Under the pieces are notes generated by a model. The model saw nothing but the letters and a program-made list of their open reading frames with translations, searched no databases and was not told the DNA's origin. From Dysgonomonas gadei ATCC BAA-286 (lineage in GTDB: Bacteria; Bacteroidota; Bacteroidia; Bacteroidales; Dysgonomonadaceae): a DNA stretch of 64,000 bases. Shown here in pieces: positions 53,301 to 62,222 of the stretch; the stretch's first letter is position 1, and each line of letters opens with the position of its first letter. The stretch lies in NCBI RefSeq assembly GCF_000213555.1, contig NZ_GL891984.1, forward strand, positions 87,904-151,903, in the 5' to 3' direction. The translations under genes were made by a program, and so were the position numbers.

Positions 53301-54188
53301 CTATAAACCCAGAGCCAGTCTGGCCTTAAACCCGATACTTACAGGTATTACCCTGTCACTCAACGTTTGGGTTAGTGTATTACTGCTATACCCGATCGAT
53401 GAATTAAGGACGCTGTTATTTAGCGGAACCAATCCTTCGGTTGTATTCCCGAACTTGATAAAGTTCTGATTGCGGCTGTCTTTTACAATATCATTCAATC
53501 CATAATCGAGATATGCGCCCGTATACAGAAACAACTTATCCGATAAAGCCCACTTCATACCAAGATCGGCACTGAAAAAGCAAACTACTTTAAGGCTGAT
53601 ATCTTCATTACCCGAATAGCCTGAAAATGTTCCGAATCCCATAAATTCCTGACTTTCACCCCAGTTTTCAGTATCATGAAAGAATCCTTTATTTACCATT
53701 TCAGAAGCCGAAGATTTGTATTTACCTTTCACGGGAATACCCAATTTAACCCCTGCCTGCGCATACAGCTTATTCTTTTCCCCGGACTGGAACTGCACCA
53801 TGAGCGGAATATTCAGATATGCCACATTTTGTTTCTCCTTATAATCCTTCACCGAGGAATAAAAATCATACAATTCTCCATCCGACGCGTCCACCAGAGA
53901 CCGGGACACATTATTAAACTTATCTTTAGTCAACTCCGCCTGATATAGGGAGAATTCTGCTCCTGTGTTCAAGCCGAAATTTTCGGAAATGAAATAGGTA
54001 TAGCCTATCCCAAAGTTACCTCCGGCACCATTCTTATGGTTGCCAAAAGCGGCTTCATAATCCAACGTCGACAATCCTCCCGCTACAGATACCGAAAGTT
54101 CAGACTTCTTTTGCTGAGCCGAAACAAGAGTAGCCGAAGCGAATAAAATGAAAATAGCTATAAAGACTTTTATTTTCGTTTTTCTCAT
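53301..54188 (-). CDS. PorT-like outer-membrane beta-barrel protein
   Basis: This is a 295-residue exported barrel protein with a signal peptide ending SAQ (residue 24). The mature start KKSELSVSVAGGLSTLDYEA and strands such as GIGYTYFISENFGLNTGAEF, VAYLNIPLMVQFQSG, KLYAQAGVKLGIPVKGKY and ALSDKLFLYTGAYLDYGLND follow the Bacteroidota outer-membrane beta-barrel pattern (PF13568 type). It ends RVIPVSIGFKARLALGL. It begins 36 bp after the propeller/discoidin gene on the same strand and probably shares its transcript. The function within the PUL is unknown. Confidence 0.8.
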   Translation of the reverse strand: MRKTKIKVFIAIFILFASATLVSAQQKKSELSVSVAGGLSTLDYEAAFGNHKNGAGGNFGIGYTYFISENFGLNTGAEFSLYQAELTKDKFNNVSRSLVDASDGELYDFYSSVKDYKEKQNVAYLNIPLMVQFQSGEKNKLYAQAGVKLGIPVKGKYKSSASEMVNKGFFHDTENWGESQEFMGFGTFSGYSGNEDISLKVVCFFSADLGMKWALSDKLFLYTGAYLDYGLNDIVKDSRNQNFIKFGNTTEGLVPLNNSVLNSSIGYSSNTLTQTLSDRVIPVSIGFKARLALGL

Positions 54189-54224
54189 AATTGTTTCATT
54201 ACTATATATTTAACTAAAGCATTT

Positions 54225-57179
54225 CTATTTAACAACAACCTTCAGTGTTTTTTCAAAATCATTTTTTGCTTTGAACCGGATCATATATATACCCGATGTG
54301 AACGGCATACTTACCATAGTGGAACGCCCCTGGGCTTTAACAGCATTGAGTTTGTTGCCATAAATGTTGTAGACCTCAATCGTTGCATTTTGGAGTAAAT
54401 CTTCGTCAATATCCGCATCCACAGTTACTTGTTCACCCGATTTTACAGGGTTCGGATGAGTAAGTATATCCATGCTTTTCAGTGTTATCCGTTCAGCTTC
54501 GGAGCGTAAATCTCCATCAGGGGTTTTCAATACAATGTGATAGGCAGATGTCTGGCTCAGCAGGTCGTTCTTCTTCGAACCGGCCACGTAGCTGGTTCCT
54601 GTTGCACCGGCAATCGGGCTTTCGTCGAGGCACCACTGGTAACCCGTTATATCGTAATCTTTCAATTTGTTAAGATACAACATAAGGGTATTATTCCATT
54701 TCACCTTAATAAGGTCGTTAAAGGCAAAACGCTTGTTGAAGATTAATATATATTCTTTTTCGGCTTTTCCGTCTTCCGATATAACTTTTATATTATATTT
54801 CTTGATGTCAGGCCTGTCCAGTCCGGCAGAAAATGTATATTCACCGGCGTTACCGTTTATAGTCCCTTTGTCAACCGTTACCAGATTCACCGTAAAATTA
54901 TTTCCGCTTGAAGCCGGCAAATCTATAGTCATAACATCCTGTACAGCCACAGGCTTACCATCTACGCTCACGCTTTCCAATTCGGCGACAGAGCCGGTCT
55001 CATATTTGAATTTCCCCAGAAGCTGCCATTCGGCTATTTGTAATTCCCCTCCCTCCTTCGATGCCAGAACATCGAGGCGGAAATGAGTATAATTACCATC
55101 GATAGGCACATTGTAGTTCACAGTCTGCGAACGGTGCTCAAACTCGGCGTAATAACGCTCGTCGAGTACAGTCCATGATGTTCCGTCATTCGAACCCAAT
55201 AGCTTCCAGTGCAGAGGGTCTTTGCCGGGAGAATCCGGCGCAGAAGTAATCGTATAGCGCCTTAAATTAACCGGAGATGGAGATTCGTATTGAATCCATG
55301 CTTTTCCTGCACTGACCGAATAGATAGTCGCGGCATCATTATCAGTCGCACTTTCCGTATCATTTTCGTATTGGGCGGTAAGAATGCCCTTATTGTCTGT
55401 AGCATCTTGGTCTGCAATACTTAACTTGTCGCGCCAGTCTTTCACCCGGAAGAAGTACGGCAGATATGTGTCAGCATTTCCGGTCGCATACCATGGCTTG
55501 TCGTCCTGAAAGTTTTTGGAAACAGAAAAGAATATTTCTCCGTTTTTGGAATATTGCGGATGAACGGCTAATAATGAACAGAAAAATGAGTTCTCCGTGC
55601 TTATTTCGGCCGGTAATTTCGCTATTGTTCTCCTATTCGTGAATGGCCCGTAGGGAGTTTCAGCTTCATAAAGTATGATTTCATCGCTAAAGCATTTTCC
55701 CGGCTGGGCAATTCCATAATATTTCCCGGCATCTTTAAATACAAACACAGGGTCCTGCACTATAGTCGCTCCTTCCCAATTGGTAAGATCATTCTGCCAT
55801 GACGTATCGGTAGACCATTCTTTTGTTCTGGCATTATAAAATTCCCAGTTACCCGTAAGGTCTCCATTAGTAACACGGGCTACAAGGCCGTACCGTGTAC
55901 AGATACCTTCAATATCAGCATAACCGTATATATACACAGTTCCGTCATCATCTTTAAATACGTATCCTCCGAAATCCAGCCCGAATTTGCTATCACCTTT
56001 TGCGAGGCTCCGGGTCATATGCTTATATTTTTTTATCTCCTTCAACTTTAGATCGGGCAGGGAGAATACAGCCACATCCGCCGACACGCCGTTCATACCC
56101 CACATCCCTCCTGAGCCATCGTTTTGCACACGGCTGAGGATCATCTGAAGTTCGGGAACTCCATTGCGATAATAAACCGAACTTCCCGCAGGCCAGTACC
56201 ATACACTATTCTTGTTCAAAGGATTTCCATTATCATCGGTAGGTATCAGTACCTCCTTTACCGGAGGATTGCCACCCGGCGAACCTTCATTCAACAGCCT
56301 GAAAGCGCTAAAGTCCTCACCGTCCTGCACCATGACGAAGTTGCGTTCGAATTGGTTATCTCCTGTTCCCACTCTGGTACGGCCGGAAAGCACAGTACCT
56401 GTATGGGAGTCGCCCCATACCCAGATACTCCGCCCGTCGCCCAGCGGCTCAGACCGGCCAATATCTCCGCCTGTCCATCCGTGCCAGCGGGTGAAAAATC
56501 CGTCGTAATCCTTATCGGAATAGACCTGTACATTGGCATCTTCGCCTCTGTTTGGCAAAAGTACCCAGTTCGGAGTCTTCTGCATCGGATATTCGCTGCC
56601 TTGTGTAACAGATATTGTACGCGTTTCATCGATATACTTTCCGTTTCCGACCGGATTTTCGTCATTCCCATCGGTACTTACCACGTATCTAAGGCTAAAA
56701 TCCCCGGTCTGATTATCGGTAAAGATGCGGAACGTAAAAGTAAAATCATCGCTTTTATTATTGTCGCTATGCAAAAGCTCAAGTATATCGATCGAACGGC
56801 CACCCCACCAATAATAACCTGCAGGAGCGGGAAAAGCAACATTTAAAGCGTCCGTATAATATTGGTCGAAAGCGAGGCGCCCATAAATATTTTCATCGGG
56901 ATTAGGAAAATGTACTGTATATTCGGTGTAATCCTGCGCCCTCCATCCTTTAGGCAAAAGCGCGCCGAAATACCCCCTTCCTTCTGTTTTGGTAGGATTG
57001 GTATGTTCGCATACAAATGTCACGTCGAAATAACTATTAGTCTCAGCCGTTGTGGGATGGTTCAGCGATCTCAATCTGAAACAACCATATAATATAAAAC
57101 TGATAACAAATAATGACAGGGCGAATATATATAATCTGTGCGAAGCTTTAATAAACTCATAAAATCTTCTCATATGCAT
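54225..57179 (-). CDS. DUF5005/DUF4185-like propeller protein with discoidin and T9SS sorting domains
   Basis: This is a 984-residue secreted protein of the PUL. The N-terminus carries a hydrophobic signal with a lipobox-like Cys33 (FILYGC). A beta-sandwich (~45-190) is followed by a probable five-bladed propeller (~195-590) with RSIWVWGDSHTGTV, LQMILSRVQND and YVFKDDDGTVYIYGYAD, like the DUF5005/DUF4185 group of putative glycoside-acting enzymes. An F5/8 type C module spans ~590-725 (SATDNDAATIYSV, then QIAEWQLLG). Two further beta domains follow. The last ~85 residues are a T9SS sorting domain (ILTHPNPVKSGEQ, then IEVYNIYGNKL, then FTSGIYMIRFKAKNDFEKTL). Surface display by type IX secretion is expected. 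The catalytic function is unproven. Confidence 0.7.
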   Translation of the reverse strand: MHMRRFYEFIKASHRLYIFALSLFVISFILYGCFRLRSLNHPTTAETNSYFDVTFVCEHTNPTKTEGRGYFGALLPKGWRAQDYTEYTVHFPNPDENIYGRLAFDQYYTDALNVAFPAPAGYYWWGGRSIDILELLHSDNNKSDDFTFTFRIFTDNQTGDFSLRYVVSTDGNDENPVGNGKYIDETRTISVTQGSEYPMQKTPNWVLLPNRGEDANVQVYSDKDYDGFFTRWHGWTGGDIGRSEPLGDGRSIWVWGDSHTGTVLSGRTRVGTGDNQFERNFVMVQDGEDFSAFRLLNEGSPGGNPPVKEVLIPTDDNGNPLNKNSVWYWPAGSSVYYRNGVPELQMILSRVQNDGSGGMWGMNGVSADVAVFSLPDLKLKEIKKYKHMTRSLAKGDSKFGLDFGGYVFKDDDGTVYIYGYADIEGICTRYGLVARVTNGDLTGNWEFYNARTKEWSTDTSWQNDLTNWEGATIVQDPVFVFKDAGKYYGIAQPGKCFSDEIILYEAETPYGPFTNRRTIAKLPAEISTENSFFCSLLAVHPQYSKNGEIFFSVSKNFQDDKPWYATGNADTYLPYFFRVKDWRDKLSIADQDATDNKGILTAQYENDTESATDNDAATIYSVSAGKAWIQYESPSPVNLRRYTITSAPDSPGKDPLHWKLLGSNDGTSWTVLDERYYAEFEHRSQTVNYNVPIDGNYTHFRLDVLASKEGGELQIAEWQLLGKFKYETGSVAELESVSVDGKPVAVQDVMTIDLPASSGNNFTVNLVTVDKGTINGNAGEYTFSAGLDRPDIKKYNIKVISEDGKAEKEYILIFNKRFAFNDLIKVKWNNTLMLYLNKLKDYDITGYQWCLDESPIAGATGTSYVAGSKKNDLLSQTSAYHIVLKTPDGDLRSEAERITLKSMDILTHPNPVKSGEQVTVDADIDEDLLQNATIEVYNIYGNKLNAVKAQGRSTMVSMPFTSGIYMIRFKAKNDFEKTLKVVVK

Positions 57180-57216
57180 TATAAATTAAGGTTATGAATG
57201 TGTATCGCAAAAATGT

Positions 57217-57254
57217 ACAGGGTTATCATTCATATACACAATAGATAACCCTGT
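57217..57254 (-). terminator. Intercistronic hairpin between the second SusC and the propeller gene
   Basis: ACAGGGTTATC (57217-57227) pairs perfectly with GATAACCCTGT (57244-57254) around a 16-base loop. On the minus strand the hairpin follows the SusC stop by 12 bases and ends three bases before a run of T residues. It could lower read-through into the next gene. TACATTTT (minus strand, 57209-57216), preceded at 21 bases by TTG, could be a restart promoter. Confidence 0.5.
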
Positions 57255-57266
57255 TACAGTAGTTTT

Positions 57267-60200
57267 TTAGAACGACATCTGCACACCAAAGTTTACCACT
57301 CGCTGGTTCATATATGCATCACCTGCCGAGTTTGTCTTTATTTCAGGGTCCTGCTGATATTTATCATAGTTTGTTTTAGTAAACAGGTTATAAGCATTCA
57401 TATAGAAGCGTGTGCTATATATCCCTTTAGGCAATACACTCTTAGGAAGCTCATAGCCCAAGTCAATCGTTTTCAGACGGATATACCATGCGTTTACCAG
57501 CCAGAAGTCCGACATGTATGCTTCGCTGCTGCTTACGGTAGAAGGGTTCGTTGTCAGGCGTGGGAAGTCGATTACCTCACCGTTATCATACCTCTCCTGT
57601 GTCCAGCGTTTCAAGTGGATAGGTTGAAACTGGCTTTTGAAAGATTCTATGCCCGTTCCTACGACACTGAAACTATAATCGAATGATCCCTGGAACAACA
57701 GGTTCAGTGAAAAACCTTTATACGATCCGCCTATCGTAAATCCAAGCGTGGTGGTCGGCAGGTTAGGTTTACCGATAGCACTTTTGTCGAAGTCATCGAT
57801 GGCGCCGTCTCCGTTCAGGTCCATATATTTCAGGTCGCCTGCCGATACAGGAACTGAAGGTACGGGAATCTTATTCGGATTGCCTGCGTTGATTTCATCT
57901 ATATCCTGCTGGGTGTAATATCCAAGCCATGTGTAACCGAATGGCTGACCGATAGGTTTGCCGGTTTCGGCCAGCCAAGGGTATCTTTGTTGAGCCTCGG
58001 CTTTGTACTTCACTTTATTCTTTGCATAGGAGAATACAAGGTTGGTGTTGAAATTAAAATCCCCGAATTTATCAGTATAGCCGATTTGCCCGTCGAAACC
58101 CTGATTAGAAGTTTCTCCTATGTTTTTGCGGGCCGAACCCAGGCCAAAAACCAGGGATACGTCACTTCTCTCTACCAGCTGGTCGTAGCGGAAATCATAG
58201 AAATAGTCTAAAGTAAAGGATATCTTATTATTTAACAAGCTGGCATCTATACCGACGTCGAATTTACGGGCTTTTTCCCATGTAACCGATTCGTCGGCCA
58301 ACGAGCCTTCCTTATATGAAGACATCGTATTGTTATAATTTTCGCCGAAACTATACCCGCCTCCTTGCTCATAATACTGCTTGTAGAGGTAACGGCCGCC
58401 CGATGCTGCATCTGATCCCACCAAACCATATGAGGCCCTGATTTTCAGCATATCGATCTTGCTGCCGAATTTTTCCTGAAAAAATGGTTCTTCTCCAATA
58501 TTCCATCCTGCTGCGGCAGAGGGGAACCAGCCGAAACGCTTGCTTCTGCTAAATCGGTCGGTACCGTTATAGGCAGTGTTCAGGTCGAACAGATACCGGT
58601 TCTTGTAGTTATATTTGATTTGGCCTGTATATCCGACAAATTTTGCAGGAACGTCAGGCTGAACGAAACCAAGCACGTTTTCCCAGTCCCTTGTACGGCT
58701 TTGCCTGTTGTATAACAACATTCCACTGAAATTATGGTCTTCGTTAAAGGTACGTTCGTAATTGATGAATGTCTGTATATTCAAATCCCTGATAGCTTTG
58801 TTGATACCGGCGCCCGATACATACTTTTCATAAGCATAGGAGTTCACCGTAGGGTTGATTGTATATGTACCTCCATCCTCAGAAGGGGTATAGTGATAGG
58901 TAGGATACATATCTTTGGCACGCCACATTCTTCTGGAATTTTCATCTATACTGGAATACGCTACACGTAACATACCGGAAAGCCCTTTAGTAACAAAGTC
59001 CATATTCTGGGATACATCGAATAGTATATTGGAATCGAATCTCCTTGTACGGCTGTAACCTTCATTTGCCAGACGTGCATTCAAAGTAGGGTCTTTACTG
59101 TCGGGAAAGAAGTAATTATGATAGGCGTAGGTTCCGTTCGGGTTTTTCAATGGAGCCGAGAATGGGGTCATATTCTTGAAATTATAGATCTCCCCTACGG
59201 CATTTAAACCGTTTGGCTCATTGATATTCATAAAACGGGACGACATATCGAGACGGACTTTTGTGGTAGAAGTGACATCGAAATCCAGATTGGAACGGAA
59301 GTTAAATCTGCGGTAGAAGTAATCGGTGTTCACTTCGCCGTATGGGTCTTCGAAATTGCGTGTCAGACCGTTTTGTGAGAAGAATCCGCCCGTAACGAAA
59401 TATCTTAGCCTTTTGGTACCGCCCGAAATATCCACATTTGCGTTCTGCTGGCTCGCTACGTCTTTAAAAATCTCTTTATACCAGTTTACATCAGGATGGC
59501 CGTAAGGGTCGTCTCCAAGCCTGAAATGTTCAAGATCAGTATCGTTAAACGGCTTGCTGCTTTCCAACCCATCATTTACAAAAGCCTCATTTGTGAGTGA
59601 TGCTGCTTCGTAAGCATTCAGGAACTTAGGTGTACGGATAGGCATGGTCAAACCACCTTCGAGCCGTACATTTATACGGGGGCGGCCTTCTTCGCCACGG
59701 CGGGTTTTTACTACCAAAACGCCGTTAGCACCCTTAATACCATAGATAGCTGTAGTAGAAGCATCTTTCAGGATCGAAATGCTTTCGATTTCGTTCACAT
59801 TGATCTGTTGCAACTGGTCATATGTATATTGCACATCGTCTACAATGATCAGCGGTTGATTGCCCTCCTCGTTCAGGGAAGAGACTCCCCTGATAAAGAA
59901 GTCGGAAGCGTCTTTACCCGGCTGTCCCGAACGCTGTTGAGAAAAGAATCCGGGCAGCTTTCCAGCCAATGCATTTTGTACACTGGATGTGGGAACTGTT
60001 CGTATATCTTCGGCCGACATAGCGCTTACAGCTCCGGTCAATGTGATTTTTTTTACTTTACCATAGCCGACAACCACAACTTCGTCTAAAGCTGTCTGAT
60101 CGGGTCGGAGTATAATGTCCAGAATCTTCTGATTGGTTATTTTGACAGATTGCTTTGTGAAACTGATAAAAGAGAATGTTACCTGATCGCCGGATTTTAC

Positions 60201-60386
60201 TGTTAATGTATAGTTCCCGTCGGAATCTGTCATTGTGCCATTCGTTGTTCCATCAATAGTGACGCTCACTCCGGCGAGAAGTTCCCCGTCAGTTGATGAC
60301 ACCTTGCCTTTCAGTTGGAACTGTTGTTGCCCGAAAGCAAAGGCAAAGAGTTGTATGCTTATAAATAATAAAGTTAGTCTTTTCAT
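57267..60386 (-). CDS. SusC/RagA-type TonB-dependent outer-membrane transporter (second in locus)
   Basis: This is an outer-membrane importer for oligosaccharides, 1039 residues, with a signal peptide ending AFGQ (residue 19). The N-terminal carboxypeptidase-regulatory-like domain (LKGKVSSTDGELLAGVSVTI, ~20-100) is followed by the TonB box region (LDEVVVVGYGKVKK, ~110). The plug carries the SusC signature FFIRGVSSLNEEGNQPLIIVDD (split, with IESISILKDASTTAIYGIKG), and the C-terminal barrel ends VVNFGVQMSF. It lies 38 bp after the SusD gene and is not followed by a SusD of its own. The SusD upstream might serve both SusC proteins, or a partner might lie elsewhere. Confidence 0.95.
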   Translation of the reverse strand: MKRLTLLFISIQLFAFAFGQQQFQLKGKVSSTDGELLAGVSVTIDGTTNGTMTDSDGNYTLTVKSGDQVTFSFISFTKQSVKITNQKILDIILRPDQTALDEVVVVGYGKVKKITLTGAVSAMSAEDIRTVPTSSVQNALAGKLPGFFSQQRSGQPGKDASDFFIRGVSSLNEEGNQPLIIVDDVQYTYDQLQQINVNEIESISILKDASTTAIYGIKGANGVLVVKTRRGEEGRPRINVRLEGGLTMPIRTPKFLNAYEAASLTNEAFVNDGLESSKPFNDTDLEHFRLGDDPYGHPDVNWYKEIFKDVASQQNANVDISGGTKRLRYFVTGGFFSQNGLTRNFEDPYGEVNTDYFYRRFNFRSNLDFDVTSTTKVRLDMSSRFMNINEPNGLNAVGEIYNFKNMTPFSAPLKNPNGTYAYHNYFFPDSKDPTLNARLANEGYSRTRRFDSNILFDVSQNMDFVTKGLSGMLRVAYSSIDENSRRMWRAKDMYPTYHYTPSEDGGTYTINPTVNSYAYEKYVSGAGINKAIRDLNIQTFINYERTFNEDHNFSGMLLYNRQSRTRDWENVLGFVQPDVPAKFVGYTGQIKYNYKNRYLFDLNTAYNGTDRFSRSKRFGWFPSAAAGWNIGEEPFFQEKFGSKIDMLKIRASYGLVGSDAASGGRYLYKQYYEQGGGYSFGENYNNTMSSYKEGSLADESVTWEKARKFDVGIDASLLNNKISFTLDYFYDFRYDQLVERSDVSLVFGLGSARKNIGETSNQGFDGQIGYTDKFGDFNFNTNLVFSYAKNKVKYKAEAQQRYPWLAETGKPIGQPFGYTWLGYYTQQDIDEINAGNPNKIPVPSVPVSAGDLKYMDLNGDGAIDDFDKSAIGKPNLPTTTLGFTIGGSYKGFSLNLLFQGSFDYSFSVVGTGIESFKSQFQPIHLKRWTQERYDNGEVIDFPRLTTNPSTVSSSEAYMSDFWLVNAWYIRLKTIDLGYELPKSVLPKGIYSTRFYMNAYNLFTKTNYDKYQQDPEIKTNSAGDAYMNQRVVNFGVQMSF

Positions 60387-60424
60387 ATCAATCGATTATT
60401 AAAGAATTGATAAACATAGCTTTG

Positions 60425-62209
60425 TTACCAGCCTGGGTTTTGAACCATGTTACTGTTTTTGTTTACTTCGCTGTATGGTATAGGATATAGGTATCTTTTC
60501 GGATCGAATTTTGCATTCAGAACATCAATATGTTCAATCTGTATATTCCCTGTCCTCATCACCAGTGCTAATCCTCTTAGTGGGCTGTTGAAAATCTCTT
60601 CAGCGGTTTTCCAACGCCGTATATCCCAGAAGCGTTGCTCCTCAAATGCCATTTCAATTCTTCTTTCGTTGCGGATGAGTTCCCTCATTGCTACGCAGGT
60701 TGTGTTACCGGCTATGCCGTAAGTACCGTCGTCACCGTCAATACCGGCTCTTTTCCTTATTTCCCTGATATATTCGATCACTTTGGCGTCGGCTGTTGTT
60801 TTCGAAGAAGCAAGGTCATATTCGTTTTTGGCTTCTGCATAATTTAGTAATATTTCTGCATAGCGGAATAGAACCCAGTTGCGGAGAGTCTCTTCATATT
60901 TCTCCTTATCTTCGTATTTACCCATAAACTTGCGCAGGTAATAACTCGTTTTTGTGGTGGTTTCGGTAGTTCCGCTCGGATTGTTTCGTCCGCCGATGTA
61001 TGTGGCCAGTACCGAACTAAGCCAGCGTGAACCGTTATGTAATACTGTGTAATCGAGGCGGGGATCGCGGTTGTCGTACATCGATTGTTCCGAATATGTA
61101 TATTTCGAACTCATGTCACTTATCGGTTTTCCGTCCTTCATCGGGAAAGCATCTACCAGATTCTGTGTAGGGCTGGTGCGTCCGTTGCCTTTGGCTTCAC
61201 TGGAGAATCCTATCGGCCCGTTGTTTACTTCCACGTCTCTTTTTTTCTGGCCGTCCTGTACTTGTACATGGAATATGACTTCATTTGTAGACGGCCCGTA
61301 ATAATAGAGGAATACATCCCTGAAATCATTCATTAAAGCATATCCGCCATAATTTCCTCCAGGGCCCCAGTCTTTGATGAAATTCTCTGCTGCATCGGCT
61401 GCCCTTTTCCAGCGGGCAGGATCGTATTTATCATAGCCTACATACGGATTTCCGGCTTCGATAGGGGATTCGTTAAATAATGGGCTTGCGGCATATAGCA
61501 ATACCCTTGTTTTGAGAGCCATAGCCGCTCCTGATGTCACCACATGGCCGTCAGCTCCTACATTGGCGATAGGAACCGAGCGCAGGCTGTCTTTGATATT
61601 GTCGAGCTCATTTACGATATACTCTATACATTCGTCGAACGTATTACGTGGAAATTCCATCGGTTCGCCCAATTCGTAAGGAATATCGCCTACCAAAGGC
61701 ACACCGCCGTAGCGCTTTACAAGTTCGAAATAATAAAGAGCTTTGAAGAAACGAGCCTCGGCCTTTAATGCTCTGTTGAGAGGTATTTTTGTACCGGCGT
61801 GATTGTTATATGTCTGCATGAATGGAACCACGTCTATATTATTAATGAACGTATTCGACCAGCGAATGCCCCTGTAATAATTAGCCCATCCCATGTCGGT
61901 AAGGCGTACAAAAGGTGAATAACGGCCTACCTGCAATTGATAGATTTGATTTTCCGAATTGACCGATGTGACAGCATCGTCCGAAGCTGCATCCAGATAG
62001 TCTCCGTCAATGCCATTGTGTCCGTATCGCAAAACACTATAAATGTTGTTTAAATACCTTTTTGCGTCTACACCCAGTGAATCTGTAGTTGAGAACACAT
62101 ACTCAAGCGTATGCTTTTCCACAGGAACATCTTCATAGTCATTGCATGACCACAACGTGCAGAACAGGCCTATCAGTATGATATATAATTTATTTTTCAT
62201 GTCTTTCAT
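60425..62209 (-). CDS. SusD/RagB-type surface glycan-binding lipoprotein
   Basis: This is a 594-residue surface lipoprotein that closes the SusC barrel and captures glycans. The lipobox ends at Cys22 (TLWSC). Typical family marks are present: an early LEYVFSTTDSLGVDAKRYLN segment, the GIRWSNTFINNID helix, EARFFKALYYFELVKRYGGV with VPLVGD ('a.a.flRa.yYf.l...yGgvPl'), FRYAEILLNYAEAKNEY, and the C-terminal GW after YLYPIPYSEVNKNSNMVQNP. It is encoded 13 bp after the partial SusC gene on the minus strand, its natural partner, and 38 bp before a second SusC gene. Confidence 0.95.
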   Translation of the reverse strand: MKDMKNKLYIILIGLFCTLWSCNDYEDVPVEKHTLEYVFSTTDSLGVDAKRYLNNIYSVLRYGHNGIDGDYLDAASDDAVTSVNSENQIYQLQVGRYSPFVRLTDMGWANYYRGIRWSNTFINNIDVVPFMQTYNNHAGTKIPLNRALKAEARFFKALYYFELVKRYGGVPLVGDIPYELGEPMEFPRNTFDECIEYIVNELDNIKDSLRSVPIANVGADGHVVTSGAAMALKTRVLLYAASPLFNESPIEAGNPYVGYDKYDPARWKRAADAAENFIKDWGPGGNYGGYALMNDFRDVFLYYYGPSTNEVIFHVQVQDGQKKRDVEVNNGPIGFSSEAKGNGRTSPTQNLVDAFPMKDGKPISDMSSKYTYSEQSMYDNRDPRLDYTVLHNGSRWLSSVLATYIGGRNNPSGTTETTTKTSYYLRKFMGKYEDKEKYEETLRNWVLFRYAEILLNYAEAKNEYDLASSKTTADAKVIEYIREIRKRAGIDGDDGTYGIAGNTTCVAMRELIRNERRIEMAFEEQRFWDIRRWKTAEEIFNSPLRGLALVMRTGNIQIEHIDVLNAKFDPKRYLYPIPYSEVNKNSNMVQNPGW

Positions 62210-62222
62210 TTTTTAGAGAATG

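Noticed and set aside
56124..56846. 240-codon plus-strand frame inside the propeller gene
   Set aside because: It is antisense to a clear propeller and N-terminal domain, with no signal, motif or regulatory context.
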